64,000 nucleotides of DNA, taken from contig NZ_CP176395.1 of the NCBI RefSeq assembly GCF_046244365.1, forward strand, positions 7,378,001 to 7,442,000, written 5' to 3'. Shown in pieces: positions 35,405 through 43,679 of this stretch. The notes under the pieces were generated by a model, which did not search any database, had not been told where the DNA came from, and saw only the letters and a program-made list of their open reading frames with translations. The first letter of the stretch is position 1. Each line of letters starts with the position of its first letter. Both the position numbers and the translations under genes were made by a program. The DNA is from Paenibacillus_V sp046244365 (lineage in GTDB: Bacteria > Bacillota > Bacilli > Paenibacillales > NBRC-103111).

Positions 35405-37762
35405 TCATGCTCCCGACTCGAAGGCTTTGCCAAAACTAGTTTCCGCAAGCGGAAGCTCAATGCGGATGCGCAGCCCGTTCCCGGGGCTCGTCGCCAGCTT
35501 CATGCGTCCGTTCAAATGAAAAATGCGGCTTCGGATTTGGTCCATTCCCATCCCGCCCGAGCCGATATCTTTCGCTTTCATCCGGGACTCGTCGAAGCCG
35601 ACGCCGTCATCTTCGTAGGACAGCAGCAGCCCTTCCTCGCTTGCGGTCAGCAGAATACGAACGCTCGAGGCTTCGGCGTGCTTTTTGGCGTTCGTAATCA
35701 GCTCTTGAACAATACGAAACAAATGCTTTTTGGTTTCCATCGGCAGCGCTTCGATCCGTTTCTCCTGCCCGGTTTGCAGATGCAGCCCGGACGAACTGGA
35801 ATACGACTCCCGTTCCACAAACTTTCGGACCGTCTGCACGAGGCCGATTTCCTTTAACAAATACGGATGCAGCTCGAAGCAGCTTTCCCGCAGCGTCATA
35901 TTGATCGTTTCGATGTATTCGATAAAGCCGTTCATTTGCATAACCGCTTCGTCAGTCAGCCCATGCTTATCGACGAACGAACGCAGCCTTCTTTTGAGAA
36001 AAAACAAATCCTGCATGGTCGAATCGTGAAGGTCGGCCGCAATGCGCTGCCTCTCCTTCTCCTGCAGCTCGAACGACAGCTTGCGGAACCAGGCGAATTC
36101 CTTCGCCACCTTCTCGTCCTGCAGCTGAGAAGCCATCTGCTGAAGCTTCATCATCAGCTCGCGTATCAGGTAGATATTCTCCAAACTGACCGCCAAATAC
36201 GAAATAATCATGTTCAGCCACTGCAGCTCCTCCGCCCCAAGCAGCGTATTCGTTCTTTTCATGGTCATGATCAAATAGCAAGTGTATTCGTCGTGGCGAA
36301 TGATTTCGAAGCACGTAAAATCGGGATGATCCGGCGTTCCGGCCTTCACGAGCTCCTCCACTTTAGCCGTATCGATATCCCCTTCGCTGATGATCTCCAT
36401 CATATCTTTGTATTTGAAAACGACAGCGCCGCCGAATACCTCCAGCGTTTGGACGATGTCGACCAGGACGATATCCTTGATTTCGCGGAAACTCGAGACA
36501 AACCCGAGCTTTTTGGCGATTTGTTTGATGGAAGTTTGCAGCATATGCTTTCGCGGAAAAAGAACCGGCATCAGCTTGGTCGTAAAATACTCGAAGGAAT
36601 AAATGGAGAACGCCATGATGACCGTTGCGGCCACGAAAAAGAACAAAAATCGGTCCCAGGTGAGGTTCGGGTCATCGAGCGTCAACACTTTGACGATCCC
36701 GGTAATGACAAGGCTCGGAACGATGGCGATCGCGACGGAAAATACGATGCGGCGAACGACGATATCGATATCGTACAGCTGCTTGGTCATGATGAGGTAA
36801 GCGAAGGAAAGCGGGAAAAACAAGATGAACCATCCCATGTAGAAGGGGTCTACTATTTCTTTTCCAAATAAAAGCCTTGGAATAAAAGAAAAGCATACAA
36901 TAGGAGAAAACGATATAAACAAAGAAACCCATACTGTTTTAATCATCGTAGATAAATAGCTTCTATTTTTTCGATATTTTAAAAACATTGTTGTTAACAC
37001 AAGTAAATTTGTACAAATACCGACAATAAATATCAACATAGTTATTGTGGAATTATTGCGAACAATAGAATAGATTGAATTGATCGGAAACTGGCTGGAT
37101 ATACCAACTAGGAAACTAATAAAAATGCTGAATCTATATGCGTATTTCAAAGGTTTGATGGGAAGTTGAACGCCTCCCTTTTCTTTAAAAAATACAAATA
37201 AAAAATGTAAAAAAACAATTGGCAGCAACTGCATAAATAAACTCATTGCGATTTTCCCCAGCTCATCACCTCTAATTGAACCACATAAGGTAATGAATAC
37301 AGCCCCGGTATTTAAAAAGACCATAGATAAAAGTCGAGCCGATTTAGAGTCAGGCAACTTTCTAAAGAGCAATATTGAAATAAACAATGTAAGAAATTCC
37401 CCTGATAAGGCAAAAACATCAAATGCCGATATACGCGGTATGTTTTTAGTTGAGATTTCGTACTCTTGACCGTTTCTTACATAGGTAATCGACTGCGCTT
37501 GATCAATCGTTCTAAACTTTTTGACAGAATAGTAGCCGCCAGCATCCACCCCATTTATTTTCTTTATAACGTCCCCAATCTCCAATCCCATGTAAAGCTG
37601 TGCCATATTTCTAATGTCGAAGCGACTTATAATCCAGTTGTTATTTGGGTACTCCCGTATGTTGACACCAAGAACAGGGAAGCTAAACATGAGGTACATA
37701 AACCAAATCTGCATGCCGATAAACGCCGTCAAAACAAATCTAGTAAAATATTTGCTTTTCAC
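35405..37762 (-). CDS. comP: ComP-like membrane sensor histidine kinase
   Basis: 785 residues from GTG at 37762 (AAGGGGGAA, five bases). Membrane segment 1, an extracellular PDZ-like loop (GLEIGDVIKKINGVDAGG around 60), then about seven more membrane segments to residue 370. This multi-span N-terminus plus extracytoplasmic loop is the ComP architecture, and the length is close to its 769 residues. A GAF-like region follows, then a HisKA_3 dimerisation domain with His579 in RIAADLHDSTMQDLF and a HATPase domain with LITNAKKHAEA, YEDDGVGFD and GGMGMDQIRSRI. It would phosphorylate a LuxR-type partner such as ComA, which is not in the window. Confidence 0.85.
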   Translation of the reverse strand: MKSKYFTRFVLTAFIGMQIWFMYLMFSFPVLGVNIREYPNNNWIISRFDIRNMAQLYMGLEIGDVIKKINGVDAGGYYSVKKFRTIDQAQSITYVRNGQEYEISTKNIPRISAFDVFALSGEFLTLFISILLFRKLPDSKSARLLSMVFLNTGAVFITLCGSIRGDELGKIAMSLFMQLLPIVFLHFLFVFFKEKGGVQLPIKPLKYAYRFSIFISFLVGISSQFPINSIYSIVRNNSTITMLIFIVGICTNLLVLTTMFLKYRKNRSYLSTMIKTVWVSLFISFSPIVCFSFIPRLLFGKEIVDPFYMGWFILFFPLSFAYLIMTKQLYDIDIVVRRIVFSVAIAIVPSLVITGIVKVLTLDDPNLTWDRFLFFFVAATVIMAFSIYSFEYFTTKLMPVLFPRKHMLQTSIKQIAKKLGFVSSFREIKDIVLVDIVQTLEVFGGAVVFKYKDMMEIISEGDIDTAKVEELVKAGTPDHPDFTCFEIIRHDEYTCYLIMTMKRTNTLLGAEELQWLNMIISYLAVSLENIYLIRELMMKLQQMASQLQDEKVAKEFAWFRKLSFELQEKERQRIAADLHDSTMQDLFFLKRRLRSFVDKHGLTDEAVMQMNGFIEYIETINMTLRESCFELHPYLLKEIGLVQTVRKFVERESYSSSSGLHLQTGQEKRIEALPMETKKHLFRIVQELITNAKKHAEASSVRILLTASEEGLLLSYEDDGVGFDESRMKAKDIGSGGMGMDQIRSRIFHLNGRMKLATSPGNGLRIRIELPLAETSFGKAFESGA

Positions 37763-37837
37763 GCAAATTCCCCCTTACTTTCAAATCATTATTGGTATAA
37801 AATAGTTGGTAAATACTAAAGAAAGTGAAGTGATTTC
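37763..37837. promoter_or_regulatory. Divergent promoter region between comP and the comX candidate
   Basis: 75 AT-rich bases. TATAAA at 37795-37800 fits a plus-strand -10 with a weak -35 (TTACTT) 17 bases upstream. On the minus strand TTTACC, 16 bases, AATAAT could serve comP. The ribosome binding sites of both genes occupy the ends. Confidence 0.4.
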
Positions 37838-38050
37838 ATGCAGCTGGTCGTACATTCGCCCGGACTACGCAATGCCGTTAAGCTATTCAATAGGTCAGGT
37901 TCCGCCACTTTTGAAAACCCTGCTATTGATTGCGCTTTCGGTTCATTCAGCTTGTCTAATACGGAAGAGCGTGCAGTGACCAAAACATTCATGCAAAAAG
38001 AAAAAAGCAGAGTGGAAAATGAAGTAGTTACAAAAGCATATTGGATATAA
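37838..38050 (+). CDS. Candidate ComX-type pheromone precursor
   Basis: 70-codon ORF, ATG at 37838 preceded by AAAGTGAAGTG. It starts 75 bases from, and divergent to, comP and ends 29 bases before a strong terminator, so it is a self-contained transcription unit. The C-terminus VVTKAYWI puts a single Trp one residue from the end; ComX precursors (53-73 residues) carry the modified Trp near the C-terminus. The mid-region GSFSLSNTEERAVTKTF resembles the ComX segment with a hydrophobic turn followed by a Glu-rich helix. No signal peptide, as in ComX. Not provable without homologues; the opposite-strand frame (37816-38061) lacks a ribosome binding site. Confidence 0.5.
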   Translation: MQLVVHSPGLRNAVKLFNRSGSATFENPAIDCAFGSFSLSNTEERAVTKTFMQKEKSRVENEVVTKAYWI

Positions 38051-38078
38051 TACATATTCAATATTTTACCAAATGAAA

Positions 38079-38131
38079 AAGAGATTGTATATCGAGTTAA
38101 TCATTAACTCCATGTACAATCTCTCTTTTTT
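38079..38131 (+). terminator. Strong bidirectional terminator after the comX candidate
   Basis: Arms AGAGATTGTA and TACAATCTCT (10 bp) enclose a second perfect stem GAGTTAA/TTAACTC. The plus strand continues with TTTTTT and the minus strand with TTTTT. Confidence 0.85.
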
Positions 38132-38159
38132 ACTTTGATCGATTCCCTTAAAGTCGGCG

Positions 38160-38460
38160 CTTTCCACGGGAACAACAGTCCAATCGTATTCGCGTTAACG
38201 GTCTCTGCCCCGACGATCAGAACGATCAGTCGGGAACAAAGCACAAGATCATCAGGAATAGGACCGAGAAAATGCCGATTTACTTCTCTGCCATAGAGAC
38301 GGTAAGCTCGGGATGGCAAGGAAGAAGAAGACCGACTCCAATCGTAACCAAGAATTCTGACAGCATCAGAATGAACAGAACGGGGACAGCCGCCAAATAT
38401 TTTCCGACTAAAAACCAATTTCTCGGATAACCGGAAGCAAACATTACATTCGCCGTATTT
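38160..38460 (-). pseudogene. Decayed integral membrane protein (ABC-2 permease-like)
   Basis: One minus-strand frame reads YPRNWFLVGKYLAAVPVL, then FILMLSEFLVTIGVGLLL and a conserved-looking HPELTVSMAEK before TAA. Hydrophobic sequence resumes (IGIFSVLFLMILCFVPD) before further stops. The RNWFLVGKYLAAV pattern is typical of ABC-2 type permeases. No start or ribosome binding site survives. Confidence 0.4.
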
Positions 38461-38540
38461 TCTTGAAAATTCTCCCGTCACCATAAATCTGACTTGCAGG
38501 GATACAAAAGCGGAGGATATACTTTGTGAGATTTCAAGCA

Positions 38541-38578
38541 AAAACGCCCTCCTCACGAATTCGTAAGGAGAGCGTTCT
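38541..38578 (-). terminator. Terminator of the aldolase-domain gene
   Basis: Near-perfect stem around ACGAATTCGT with arms AACGCCCTCCT and AGGAGAGCGTT; TTTTTG follows on the minus strand. It lies 11 bases after the stop at 38589. Confidence 0.85.
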
Positions 38579-38588
38579 TCAATAAAAC

Positions 38589-39536
38589 TTATTTCACAGC
38601 CGGCTCAACCGTCGTCAGCCTGTCGTAGAAATCCAGGTAGTTGTCTTTCTCATCGCTGTCGCGCAGCGCCATTGCCACGCGCGGGTGCTCGTTCAATACG
38701 CCTGCGACCATGTAAGGAATGATGTAGCCCCATTCGGTTTTCTCGCGGATCTTGATCATATGCTTCTCGATAACGCCGAGTACGGGACGAAGCTCGTAGC
38801 GGGAATTTTTCAGGTTGCCGACAAGCAGCTCCGTCGTGCAGTTTCCTGCAGCGCGGCCCATGCCGTAAACGGACGAATCAAGGAATACCGCGCCCTTCTC
38901 CACGCCCATCAGCGTATTCGCGAATGCCAGCTGCATGTTGTTGTGCATATGAACGCCGAGCATTTTGTTCGGAAGGTGGGTTTTGAATTTATCGACAAGG
39001 AAGCCGATGTCTTGGGAATGCATACTGCCGTAGGAGTCGACGATATATACGACGTCTACCGGGCTTGCCGCGATATCCACGAAAGCGGCCAGCAGCTCGT
39101 GCTCCATTACATGCGACAGCGCCATAATATTGAGCGACGTTTCGTAGCCCATGCTGTGGAATTTGTTGATCAGATCAAGCCCCTTGTCCAAATCTTTGAT
39201 ATAACAAGCGACACGGATCAGATCAAGCATGCTTTCGGAGCGCGGCAGGATGTCGTTCTCGTCGACGCGACCGATGTCTACAAGGGCGGACAGCTTCGTG
39301 TTCTTTTTGTTCGGAAGGACTTCGCGGAGAAATTTCTCGTCCAGAAAGCGCCAAGGGCCGGCATCGCTGCCTTTAAGCAGTTTAGGAGAGTTTTTGTAGC
39401 CGATTTCCATGTATTCGACGCCAGCGGCGTTCAGTCCCTCATAAAGATCGCGAACGAACTCCACGCTGAAATCCCAGTTGTTGCAAAGTCCTCCATCGCG
39501 AATCGTACAATCCAAAATTTTCACTTCGTGTTTCAT
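38589..39536 (-). CDS. DRE-TIM aldolase catalytic domain protein
   Basis: 315 residues from ATG at 39536 (AGGAGG, six bases); ATG 39539 is too close to the site. N-terminal KILDCTIRDGGLCNNWDF is the DRE-TIM signature (Asp-Arg-Asp type, with CTIRDGG), and GVHMHNNMQLAFANTL holds the metal-binding HxH. DSSVYGMGRAAGNCTTELL is typical of 4-hydroxy-2-oxovalerate aldolase and HMG-CoA-lyase-like enzymes. Cytoplasmic aldolase or lyase of an oxo-acid; exact substrate unknown. Monocistronic, with its own promoter and terminator. Confidence 0.88.
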   Translation of the reverse strand: MKHEVKILDCTIRDGGLCNNWDFSVEFVRDLYEGLNAAGVEYMEIGYKNSPKLLKGSDAGPWRFLDEKFLREVLPNKKNTKLSALVDIGRVDENDILPRSESMLDLIRVACYIKDLDKGLDLINKFHSMGYETSLNIMALSHVMEHELLAAFVDIAASPVDVVYIVDSYGSMHSQDIGFLVDKFKTHLPNKMLGVHMHNNMQLAFANTLMGVEKGAVFLDSSVYGMGRAAGNCTTELLVGNLKNSRYELRPVLGVIEKHMIKIREKTEWGYIIPYMVAGVLNEHPRVAMALRDSDEKDNYLDFYDRLTTVEPAVK

Positions 39537-39622
39537 CATTATCCTCCTAGATGTTTCGTATAAACGCAGCGTCGCAAGCGGTACAATCGAGCCCATACGA
39601 TATATTTCGACATTTTCCAACC

Positions 39623-39650
39623 ATTATACCACTTTTCCGCTGTGACGTAA
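39623..39650 (-). promoter_or_regulatory. Sigma-A promoter of the aldolase-domain gene
   Basis: -35 TTACGT (39645-39650), 16-bp spacer and perfect TATAAT (39623-39628), about 87 bases upstream of the start at 39536. Confidence 0.55.
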
Positions 39651-39747
39651 AACAGATACTTCGGCTGCCCGCAGGTATCGCCGCATGCTGTCGCCCATTC
39701 CCCTAACGCTGCATACATATAGAGTAAGAAAGGTGGGTGGCGCTTGC

Positions 39748-40062
39748 GTGCACAATCAACGGAACGAAAAGCATACCCCGACGCTCCCTTCCGCCCGGGG
39801 CATCCGGCGGGCCTGCAATAAAGAGCTGTACCGCACGATCAAAAAGCTGAAAATCTGGATACCGCCGGACCAGCTTGAGAAAGCCGAACAGCTGTATGCG
39901 AAGAAAGTCATGCTGAATCTGCTGTGGATTCATGAAAACGGCAGCAATCGCAAAGCGCTCTCCGATTGGTGGGATGAGCACGTTTGTCCCGAGATCGCCG
40001 AGCTGTGGAACGTCGAGCGGGATACGCTGGGCAAGGCGTTCCGGGAATCGTTCGGAGGATGA
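39748..40062 (+). CDS. Conserved hypothetical protein
   Basis: 104 residues from GTG at 39748, with GGTGG seven bases upstream. A basic N-terminus is followed by ELYRTIKKLKIWIPPDQLEKA, HENGSNRKALSDWWDEHVCPEIAELW and ERDTLGKAFRESFGG. Helical, soluble, no signal peptide. Family not recognised by name. Convergent with the sensor kinase at 40153-41985. Confidence 0.65.
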   Translation: MHNQRNEKHTPTLPSARGIRRACNKELYRTIKKLKIWIPPDQLEKAEQLYAKKVMLNLLWIHENGSNRKALSDWWDEHVCPEIAELWNVERDTLGKAFRESFGG

Positions 40063-40152
40063 AGTCATGCCGCTGTCCAAGGAGCGGGCCGGGAGCTGCC
40101 GCAAATCGACGCGCTTGCGCCTCTCGGCCCGTTTGATTCGTCCCGCATCGGT

Positions 40153-41985
40153 CTATGCTTGAATCGGCAGCACGATGTCTACGCAAGTGCCTCTTCCAAG
40201 CTCGCTGCGGATCAGCATATTGCCTTTATGATTGGCGACAATCTGCTGGGACACCATGATGCCGAGGCCGGTTCCGGTTTCCTTGCTCGTAAAGAAAGGC
40301 TCGCCCAGCCTCGCCAGATGCTCCTCCGGAATCCCGCAGCCATGATCGATAGTGCGTATCATAACGCGACTCGGGTCGATCTTCTTGACCTCGATCATAA
40401 TATCTCCGCCGTCGTCCATCGATTCAATTCCGTTCTTCATCACGTTGACGAGCACTTGCTTCAACTGATTGTCCGCGCAATAAACCGGCGGCAAGTCTTG
40501 ATCGATGGCCGTAACGAAGCGGATATTTCTTAAGCTGGCCTGCGAGTCAAGCAGCTGCAAGATGTCGCCCACGATCTGCTTCAGGTCGCGAAGCTGAAAC
40601 CGGTTGAGCTGAGGCTTGGCCAAAATCAAAAACTCGCTGACAATGAAATTGATCCGGTCAAGCTCGGACAGCATGAGCTCGAGGTGCTGGGCGTTGCCTT
40701 CCTTCTTCGCCCTTTGCAGTTGAATGAAGCCGCTCAGCGTCGTAAGCGGATTGCGGATCTCATGTGCCACTCCGGCAGCAAGCTGGCCGACGACGGAAAG
40801 CTTCTCCGAGCGGCGCAGCAGTTCCTCCGTCCGCTTCCTTTCCGTGATGTTTCGGGACACAGCTGCAATCGAGACGATTTCGCCTTTCTCGTCGCGAATC
40901 GGCGACACGGTCACACTGACGTCGAGGAGCCGCCCGTTCTTCATCTGGCAAAGGGTATCGTATCCCGTAATGGCGCCTCCCTGCAGCAACTTCTGCTGCA
41001 TGCGCGCGAATTCCTCTTCGCCGCCCAGGGGAACGATCGGAAGCGGCTTTCCTATCAATTCGCCGCTGCTCCATCCGTATAGCGTCTCGAAGGCGCTGTT
41101 CACCAGCTGAACATTGCCTTGCAGATCGGTAACGTAGATGGCATCCGACGTATGATTGAAGAACGATTCGAAATATTCCTTCGTGCTTCGCAGCTCTTCG
41201 AGCGCGTCCTGCATCCGTTTCGTATTGCTCTCCAGCTTCTCCGACATCCTGTGGATATGCGCCGCCAGCAGCGAGAGCTCGTCTCTGCCCTTAATCGGAA
41301 CGCGGGTTTGGAAATCGCCTTCGGCTATTTTGCCGACCATCGTCACGATTCGCTGAAGAGGCTTAACGAACATGGCTGCGACGGATAAGCTGAGCAGAAA
41401 TACGATAAGCAAGAGAAGAACGGATATGGCTGCCTGACGGTAAATAATCTGATTTAGAGAATTCGTTATGGAGTCATAATGGCATATCAGCACAACGACA
41501 TAAGGGGTCTCGTTCAAAATTGCGATAAAGCTCTTGATAACGTTTTGGCCGTTCGCTTTCCCCTGTTCCGTTACCTGCTTTCCCGTCGACAAGGCTTCCC
41601 GGATATACGCGGCATCGGCTTTCTTGTCCAGCAGCTCGTCGCTGCCGAACAAAACGGGCTGATCCGCAGGAGTCGCGCCGCCGTTTTCCGCAAGTTTTTT
41701 CTCTTGTCCGATGTAGGCATCAGGTCTAATCGCAGCTATGCCTAATATGGAAGGGAAGTTTCCGATTACCCCGGATATTTTGCCCTGTATTTCGCTTTTG
41801 GAAACGCCCCCGTTTTCCGCTTGCTTCGCGAGATCCGCCGCCTGAAGCGATACGCGTTCCATTTTGCGGGAGAAATCCTGGAACAGCGTTTCTTTGGTGG
41901 CATGGTAGTAGATTGTATTGTTAACGGTCAAGATAGCCGCGACAATCAGGGCAATATAAAGCGATGTTTTCGTTTTGATCGACAT
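40153..41985 (-). CDS. PAS-containing sensor histidine kinase (sporulation-kinase type)
   Basis: 610 residues, ATG at 41985 with GGGAGGG. Membrane segment SLYIALIVAAILTVNNTIYY, extracellular sensor (about 30-180), second membrane segment AAISVLLLLIVFLLSLSVAAMFV, HAMP (about 205-260), PAS (about 270-390; SDAIYVTDLQGNVQLVNSAFE), HisKA with His408 in VAHEIRNPLTTLSGF, and HATPase with NVMKNGIESM, DHGCGIPEEHL and TGLGIMVSQQI. No response regulator adjoins it, as is usual for Bacillales phosphorelay kinases. Confidence 0.9.
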   Translation of the reverse strand: MSIKTKTSLYIALIVAAILTVNNTIYYHATKETLFQDFSRKMERVSLQAADLAKQAENGGVSKSEIQGKISGVIGNFPSILGIAAIRPDAYIGQEKKLAENGGATPADQPVLFGSDELLDKKADAAYIREALSTGKQVTEQGKANGQNVIKSFIAILNETPYVVVLICHYDSITNSLNQIIYRQAAISVLLLLIVFLLSLSVAAMFVKPLQRIVTMVGKIAEGDFQTRVPIKGRDELSLLAAHIHRMSEKLESNTKRMQDALEELRSTKEYFESFFNHTSDAIYVTDLQGNVQLVNSAFETLYGWSSGELIGKPLPIVPLGGEEEFARMQQKLLQGGAITGYDTLCQMKNGRLLDVSVTVSPIRDEKGEIVSIAAVSRNITERKRTEELLRRSEKLSVVGQLAAGVAHEIRNPLTTLSGFIQLQRAKKEGNAQHLELMLSELDRINFIVSEFLILAKPQLNRFQLRDLKQIVGDILQLLDSQASLRNIRFVTAIDQDLPPVYCADNQLKQVLVNVMKNGIESMDDGGDIMIEVKKIDPSRVMIRTIDHGCGIPEEHLARLGEPFFTSKETGTGLGIMVSQQIVANHKGNMLIRSELGRGTCVDIVLPIQA

Positions 41986-42118
41986 TATATCCCTCCCAAC
42001 GACTGATAGTTTACAATTCTACAGCCTCCCGCAAAATCCTCTAAAAACATACATATTTTGTAATTTAACTACATTTTTTTATAAATTCGACACAAATGTC
42101 CTTGCCTGAGGGATAAAA

Positions 42119-42156
42119 AAGTAACCCTTTGGCATCTAGCTACCTAAGGGTTACTT
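42119..42156 (-). terminator. Terminator of the VOC gene
   Basis: Eleven-base arms AAGTAACCCTT and AAGGGTTACTT around a 16-base loop; six T follow on the minus strand. It lies 18 bases after the stop at 42175. Confidence 0.85.
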
Positions 42157-42174
42157 CCTGAATAGCGGCCCTAT

Positions 42175-42558
42175 TCACGCCTTCGGTTGAAACAATTCAA
42201 GCCGCTCGCCGTCCGGCCCGAAGAAAAAAGCGATTTTGACGCCGTCCAGAATGACCCGAGGCGTTTCGTCAAGCATCCTGACGCCCAGCTGCTTCAAACG
42301 CTCCACTTCGGACTCGATCTCGGTGACGGTAAACGCGACGTGATGAACGATCCCGTTGTCGGGCTGTCCTTCGTAGCCACGGCTGATCAGCTCGAGCTGC
42401 ACGTCCTCGGCGCCGGCAAAAGATAAAAATCCAAGCTCCAGCTCCGCATCGATTCGAACGCGGTCGATCAGGTTCATCCCCAGTACTTCCGTATAGAATC
42501 TTACGGACTCGTCCATATTTTTAACCCATACCCCAATGTGCTCCACTTTGCGAATCAT
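42175..42558 (-). CDS. VOC family (glyoxalase/dioxygenase fold) protein
   Basis: 127 residues from ATG at 42558; a TTG two codons upstream (42564) is five bases from GGGAGG and equally possible. KVEHIGVWVKNMDESVRFYTEVLG is the first beta-alpha-beta module, with metal-ligand His8. HHVAFTV and FFGPDGERLELFQ (Glu ligand) complete the second. Resembles lactoylglutathione lyase-like or metal-dependent dioxygenase proteins; substrate unknown. Confidence 0.85.
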   Translation of the reverse strand: MIRKVEHIGVWVKNMDESVRFYTEVLGMNLIDRVRIDAELELGFLSFAGAEDVQLELISRGYEGQPDNGIVHHVAFTVTEIESEVERLKQLGVRMLDETPRVILDGVKIAFFFGPDGERLELFQPKA

Positions 42559-42578
42559 CGTCAATCATCCTCCCGTTT

Positions 42579-43381
42579 CTATTTGGCGTTCAGCCTGCGT
42601 CTCTCATTGCGCCCGGCACCCGTTCCCCTCTGCGTAAGCGGCGCAGCGCTCTCCTGGAGCGGCGGACGCTTCTCGGCAACCCCGAAGCTATGCTTGTAAA
42701 TCGTCCCGCGAACCTTGACGGAAAGCGGCGCCGCTGTAGGCGTAAACCTCGGCTGCGTCAGCAGCAGTCCCTCTCGGTTGAGCAAATACGTTTTGCCGGT
42801 TTGCTGAAATTCGATTTTGCCGAGCACCTGATTGAGCGTCGCCGCGTAAACGCTGCCAAAAATAACGCCGTTGAAGCTGCCGTTCGGGTTCGTAACCGGA
42901 GACGAAAACACGACGGCCGGACGTCCAAGCGATTTGCCGCTGATAACGTCGGTGATGAATGTTTTGTTGGAGCGGGCCATCAGATAGAACGTCTCATTGG
43001 TCACGTCAGCCCTAGGCAGACCGAGTCCCAAATCCTGTACGGCCGTATACCCGTCAGCATCCACTCGTTCTGCGATCGGATGAACCGCTGAAACTCCTCC
43101 TGCCATTCGTTCCGGCTTGATCGCCTTGCCCGAAAACGTCTCCGCAAGCCTCTGCACCTCAGAGCTCCGCTCTTCCGTCCAGGCCTCGATGAGCATTTGC
43201 TGAGTGAAATCGTTTGCAAAAGCTGACGGTTGATTTCTCCTTTTTTGTCGCGGGAAGCGACGAAGTAGAGGGTGACGACCGTAGCGATGCCGAAGCAAAC
43301 AATCAACAAGCCGATCCATAAGCGAAGACGCTGCTTCAACGTATGCACCCGCAAAAAACGGTAAACGCCGGTAGACATCAT
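42579..43381 (-). pseudogene. Decayed chemoreceptor (dCache-type), multiple frameshifts and truncation
   Basis: The N-terminus VYRFLRVHTLKQRLRLWIG and LLIVCFGIATVVTLYFVAS (membrane segment) is in one frame. The coiled stretch NDFTQQMLIEAWTEERS is in a second. EWQEEFQRFIRSQNEWM returns to the first, and VTNETFYLMARSNKTFITDV with VFSSPVTNPNGSFNGVIFG is in the second again. Together these make a dCache sensor of a methyl-accepting chemotaxis protein. The C-terminal HAMP and signalling domains are missing: the frame ends in unrelated Arg-rich sequence. At least three indels plus a deletion. Confidence 0.7.
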
Positions 43382-43679
43382 CCATCACCTTGCTTTGAAG
43401 TCATTGGACGGCAGCCGAATAAATCGGAAGACGATTTGCGAAACCCGTCCGTTTATGGAAAAATGATGATAATTATGTCGGCAGGAATTGGCCGTAACTC
43501 ATTATACAACCGTCATTGCCATTCGTTCAATCACGTTATCGGTATTTTAACGGAAAGCTGCGGAAATCCCCGGGGGAGCAAGGGGCTAACCGTGAAGGCT
43601 GATGGAACGATCGGGGACAAACCGGACGACGACGGACGAGAGCACGGCCGACTGGCCGTTCGAGAAAGAAGGAACAAAG
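43382..43679. other. Gap upstream of the thiamine pyrophosphokinase gene
   Basis: About 300 bases. No TPP riboswitch core could be recognised. Contains short G-rich stems around 43570-43620 of no clear class. Confidence 0.4.

Noticed and set aside
37816..38061. Minus-strand 81-codon ORF opposite the comX candidate
   Set aside because: No ribosome binding site, and the terminator and promoter arrangement supports the plus-strand ORF.
43382..43679. TPP riboswitch upstream of thiN
   Set aside because: The conserved THI-box core (CTGAGA and the ACCTGATCTGG-type stretch) could not be found.
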